Assembly (NCBI GenBank): GCA_020636405.1
Contig: JACJXW010000004.1
Span: 744,001 to 808,000 of the forward strand
Reading direction: 5' to 3'
Origin: Lewinellaceae bacterium
GTDB taxonomy: Bacteria; Bacteroidota; Bacteroidia; Chitinophagales; Saprospiraceae
Length of the DNA: 64,000 nt
The position numbers and the translations under genes are program-made. The notes below the pieces were generated by a model, which ran no database searches, was not told the DNA's origin, and saw nothing but the letters and a program-made list of their open reading frames with translations. Position 1 is the stretch's first letter, and every line of letters starts with the position of its first letter. Shown piece after piece: positions 61,311-64,000 of the stretch.

Positions 61311-63176
61311 CTATCCGAGCTTCGACAGGTCGGCCGGGAAGGAACTAATGCCGGCTGCCTTGACCTTTTCGTGCAATTGCTTGGCTTCTGCCAGGGAATC
61401 AAAGGCGCCGACAATAACTTTGTAGACGGTTTGCCCTCCCAACTCATTGATGTTGACGATAATGGGCTGCTTGAACTGGCTCTGCAGTTTTTCGGCCTGG
61501 ATCAGCACATTGCCATAGTCTTTGAAGACCCCGGCCTGAACGCCCCAGCCGGCGGAGGGTTGCCGCTCCACGCTAAAGCGGAACAGGCCCTGGCCGGAGG
61601 TGATGTTTTCCTGCACTTCCGCCGGTTCGGGCTGCTTTTCCCGGCGGCGGAGGGCTTCGGCGACGGCACGGTCGGCGTTGATGCGGCCATAGCCGTACTT
61701 GGGAGAGTGCCCGCCGGAGTATTCGGACGGGCTCCCGATCTTATCGGCAGTAGACTGGAGGATCTCTTTCACTTCCCGGGCGGTGAGGTCGGGGTTGGCG
61801 GTAAGAATGAGTGCGCAGATGCCGGCAACCAGCGGGGTTGAACTGGAGGTGCCTCCAAAATGCTTGTAAAGCGGGCCGCGGTCACGGCCATCGCGGTAGA
61901 AACGGAACACGCCGGTTTCCCAGGAGATGCCTTCGTCCCAGGAAGCCCGGGCGGCCAGTATGGGCCAGTCTCCGTTGGACGGCGCTACGATGGATACTTC
62001 GCGGCCCCGGTTGGAATAGCTGGCGTAGGCATCCTGGCTGGTGGAGGCCCCTACTGCGATCACGTCCGGATGGGCGGCGTAGAAGTTGACAAAATCGAGG
62101 TCGTCGTTGCCGGTGGCGAAGAGGATCACACAACCTTTGCCGTTGCGGCCTTTCGCCGCTGCCCGGGCGATGGCCTCTGATTTGATCGAGCCGAGGCTGA
62201 AATTGGGGTCGGTGGTTCCCCAACTGCAGCTGATGATGTCGGCGCCATTTTCAATACAATAGTCGAACATTTGTTCCGTAGCCCGGTTGCTGAAGGACGT
62301 GCCACTGATGGGCATGAAGAGCGCATTGGGCGCAGCGCCGACGATACCCCTTCCGTTGGAAACGGCCAGCGCCACACTGGCGCAGGGCGTACCGTGGGTA
62401 TAGCGGGGGTCACCCAAAGACAGGTTGGGAGACTGGTTCCAAAGATCGAAAGGGCGGAATATTTTGGTTCTCAGGTCGGGGTGGTTGATATCAAAACCAT
62501 TGTCGATCACTGCGATCACCGTACGTTCGGAACCGAGGCTGCCCAGGCGTCGCCAGGCGTCGGCTACTTTGGCGTCGGCCCCCTGCCTGATCCGGTAGTT
62601 GGTGTCCGGAATGCTGCCCGTATTGCGCAGGTGCCACTGTTGGGCGAGCATATCATCGGTAGGCTCCCGGAACTCGTATTCGTCGAGGATGGTGTCCAGG
62701 TCGGGTTCAGCCAGCTTGACCAGAGAGATCTGCTGCAGCATGTGGGCCACCTTGATGGGGTTGGGCGATTGCGGCGTAACTCGGGCAATAAGGCGGGCCT
62801 TGCTCCGGCGCTCCAGGATCTCCAGGTGGTATTCTTCCAGGACGATGTTCTGCTCTCCTTCGCTGACCCCATCTTCGAAGGTGATGTAAATATCGCCGGT
62901 GGCGACCAGGGGTTTATTGCTGCCCTCGGCATAATAGACGTGGGTGCCTACTTCCACCTCATCCCGCTGGCGGACTTCATCCAGCTTGGAATCGATATCT
63001 TCGTCATCGTTCTTGAGGCTCACCACCTGGAACCCGCCCAGGCTTTTGTGGACTTCAGACTGTACGTAATCTTCTTCCCCTGCTGGTTTCTCAGAAGCGG
63101 TTTTTAAGCCTACCAGGGTTTTGCTCTTTTTCAGGCTCAACTCGCCTTTACCGCTTTTGATGGTTAATTTGCTCAT
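61311..63176 (-). CDS. Subtilase (S8) with C-terminal SPOR domain, no signal peptide
   Basis: A 621-aa serine peptidase. The first 170 residues are not secretory; they carry Lys-rich and acidic stretches (LTIKSGKGELSLKKSK, KNDDEDIDSKLDEV) and a propeptide-like part. The full triad is present: Asp225 in IAVIDNGFDINHPD, His261 in YTHGTPCASV, and Ser444 in FGGTSSSTPLVAG. The last 75 residues (FKDYGNVLIQAEKLQSQF, VNINELGGQTVYKVIVG) form a SPOR-type domain, usually peptidoglycan-binding. The absence of a signal peptide is odd for SPOR. A -7-like TATCTTTA lies 35 nt before the ATG. The ECF sigma gene upstream is separated by a terminator. Confidence 0.88.
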   Translation of the reverse strand: MSKLTIKSGKGELSLKKSKTLVGLKTASEKPAGEEDYVQSEVHKSLGGFQVVSLKNDDEDIDSKLDEVRQRDEVEVGTHVYYAEGSNKPLVATGDIYITFEDGVSEGEQNIVLEEYHLEILERRSKARLIARVTPQSPNPIKVAHMLQQISLVKLAEPDLDTILDEYEFREPTDDMLAQQWHLRNTGSIPDTNYRIRQGADAKVADAWRRLGSLGSERTVIAVIDNGFDINHPDLRTKIFRPFDLWNQSPNLSLGDPRYTHGTPCASVALAVSNGRGIVGAAPNALFMPISGTSFSNRATEQMFDYCIENGADIISCSWGTTDPNFSLGSIKSEAIARAAAKGRNGKGCVILFATGNDDLDFVNFYAAHPDVIAVGASTSQDAYASYSNRGREVSIVAPSNGDWPILAARASWDEGISWETGVFRFYRDGRDRGPLYKHFGGTSSSTPLVAGICALILTANPDLTAREVKEILQSTADKIGSPSEYSGGHSPKYGYGRINADRAVAEALRRREKQPEPAEVQENITSGQGLFRFSVERQPSAGWGVQAGVFKDYGNVLIQAEKLQSQFKQPIIVNINELGGQTVYKVIVGAFDSLAEAKQLHEKVKAAGISSFPADLSKLG

Positions 63177-63210
63177 ATGGCTGGTTTGGGTGGAATGGTT
63201 AATTCGGCAT

Positions 63211-63218
63211 TAAAGATA
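63211..63218 (-). promoter_or_regulatory. Possible -7 element of the subtilase-SPOR gene
   Basis: TATCTTTA on the minus strand, one base from TAnnTTTG, 35 nt before the ATG. No proper -33 element was seen. Confidence 0.35.
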
Positions 63219-63270
63219 CAAAAAGCCCGGATCAGCAGAAACATACCGGGCCGGTAACCTTTTAAAAACG

Positions 63271-63309
63271 AAAAAGGCTGGACAGCCGTATGCCGTCCAG
63301 CCCTTTTTT
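63271..63309. terminator. Bidirectional hairpin terminator after the sigma factor gene
   Basis: The stem GGCTGGAC/GTCCAGCC (arms 63276-63283 and 63295-63302) has an A-run on the left and a T-run on the right. It can therefore end transcription on either strand. It lies 25 nt after the sigma gene stop. Confidence 0.8.
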
Positions 63310-63333
63310 GCTGTAACAAATATTTTTTAGGCC

Positions 63334-63861
63334 TTAAGCCCTTCTTTCTTTCTGAGCATCCTGGTACATCTTCTGCAGTTTCTTGCGGGCGAAAAAGATG
63401 CGGCTCTTAATAGTGCCCAGGGGAGAACCCAACTGCTCGGCGATCTCGTCGTATTTGAAACCCTGGTAAGCCATCATGAACGGCCGGCGGAAGTCTTCAG
63501 GCAAAGTGTTGACCATCTTCATCAGCTCGTTGTAGGCAACGTTGGTCTCTCCGTCGTTTTCGACGAGCTTATCGCCGGAGTTGATGTAGTAGTTGTTCGG
63601 AGTCTGGTCGATGATCATATTCCGGCGCACCTTCTTGCGGTAGTTGTTGATGAAGATGTTCCGCATGATCGTGACGGCCCAGGCCTTGAAATTGGTGCCT
63701 TGCCTGTACTTGTCGGCATTGGTAATGATCCTCAGGGCTGTATCCTGATACAGATCTTCAGCATCGACACTGTTGCCGGTAAGTTTGAGGGAGAAGGCTC
63801 TCAGCGAACTACTTATACTGTCAAGTTGTTCCTGAATTTGATTCTGAATTGCATATATCAT
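63334..63861 (-). CDS. ECF-type RNA polymerase sigma factor
   Basis: A 175-aa sigma-70 family protein. Region 2 is at about 20-90, with LTGNSVDAEDLYQDTALRII and NFKAWAVTIMRNIFINNYRK. Region 4 is at about 115-165, with LPEDFRRPFMMAYQGFKYDE and the helix-turn-helix AEQLGSPLGTIKSRIFFARK. It lacks regions 1 and 3 and is of normal ECF length. No anti-sigma gene is adjacent in the window. It has its own near-perfect housekeeping-type promoter at 63912-63943 and a terminator after it, so it forms a single-gene unit. Confidence 0.93.
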   Translation of the reverse strand: MIYAIQNQIQEQLDSISSSLRAFSLKLTGNSVDAEDLYQDTALRIITNADKYRQGTNFKAWAVTIMRNIFINNYRKKVRRNMIIDQTPNNYYINSGDKLVENDGETNVAYNELMKMVNTLPEDFRRPFMMAYQGFKYDEIAEQLGSPLGTIKSRIFFARKKLQKMYQDAQKERRA

Positions 63862-63911
63862 AGTAGCCGGTGATTTAGATTGTGTCTGATGTATTTTGTA
63901 ATTATTATTTA

Positions 63912-63943
63912 CAAATCTACAGTTTGAACATCATTTTTGCAAA
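63912..63943 (-). promoter_or_regulatory. Promoter of the ECF sigma gene
   Basis: TTTG at 63943-63940 and TAGATTTG at 63919-63912 on the minus strand, 20 nt apart, within AT-rich DNA about 50 nt before the start codon. Confidence 0.7.
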
Positions 63944-64000
63944 AATAATTTCCTATTTAGACTGTTTATTGTCGCTGCCGTAACCTTTTTTACACTTAAG

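Overview
The window looks like a chromosomal segment of a polysaccharide-degrading Bacteroidota, probably from the Saprospiria/Lewinella side of the phylum. This is an inference from several signs: C-terminal type IX secretion (T9SS) sorting domains of both kinds, Bacteroidota-type promoters (TTTG, about 18-20 nt, TAnnTTTG), a GC-rich base composition, TPR-fused sensors, a GH97 glucosidase and FkbM/MORN/caspase architectures. No rRNA, CRISPR array, prophage or intact insertion sequence was seen. One tRNA gene, tRNA-Gln(UUG), is present.

Left part (1-15.6 kb): the start of a lipoprotein gene runs off the left edge. A secreted GH29 alpha-L-fucosidase, a small putative outer-membrane protein and a formylglycine sulfatase follow, a set suited to sulfated fucose-containing glycans. 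Then comes a seven-gene run on the minus strand, in transcription order: TPR-adenylate cyclase, TPR-histidine kinase, araB, araD, an SSS sugar/sodium symporter, araA and a lipoprotein aldose 1-epimerase. The last five make a complete L-arabinose import and isomerase pathway. The first two share the same kind of TPR sensor but have different outputs.

Middle part (16-32.7 kb): two giant tandem paralogues (1674 and 1663 aa) are secreted subtilase-like proteins with MBG-like domains and a T9SS tail. Both carry an unusual hexapeptide array, Asn-Gly-(Ile-Ala or Thr-Pro)-Leu-Val, and both have Glu where the catalytic His of subtilases is expected. They are followed by a CHU_C-type secreted protein, a pentapeptide-repeat protein, a small secreted protein and a MacB/FtsX-type permease.

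Right part: 32.7-45 kb holds a minus-strand run of DUF4838 glycosidase-like protein, gamma-glutamyltransferase, GH3 beta-glucosidase with PA14, GH97 alpha-glucosidase and KatG, then the tRNA. 45-49.8 kb has an aldo/keto reductase, two unknown proteins and two unusual tandem-repeat tracts. 49.8-55.5 kb has purN, a TPR-propeller-SPOR protein resembling PorE, an FkbM methyltransferase, an O-antigen-ligase-like protein and an ACC-deaminase-family enzyme with a palindromic repeat inserted in frame. 55.6-63.9 kb has a large secreted choice-of-anchor protein, a secreted MORN-caspase, a subtilase-SPOR protein and an ECF sigma factor.

The most unusual material is the paired hexapeptide-array proteins, the twin TPR sensors in front of the arabinose genes, the Cys-paired MORN-caspase, and several repeat or fold-back DNA elements between and inside genes. 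Motif positions come from direct reading. Family names rest on motif recognition without database searches.
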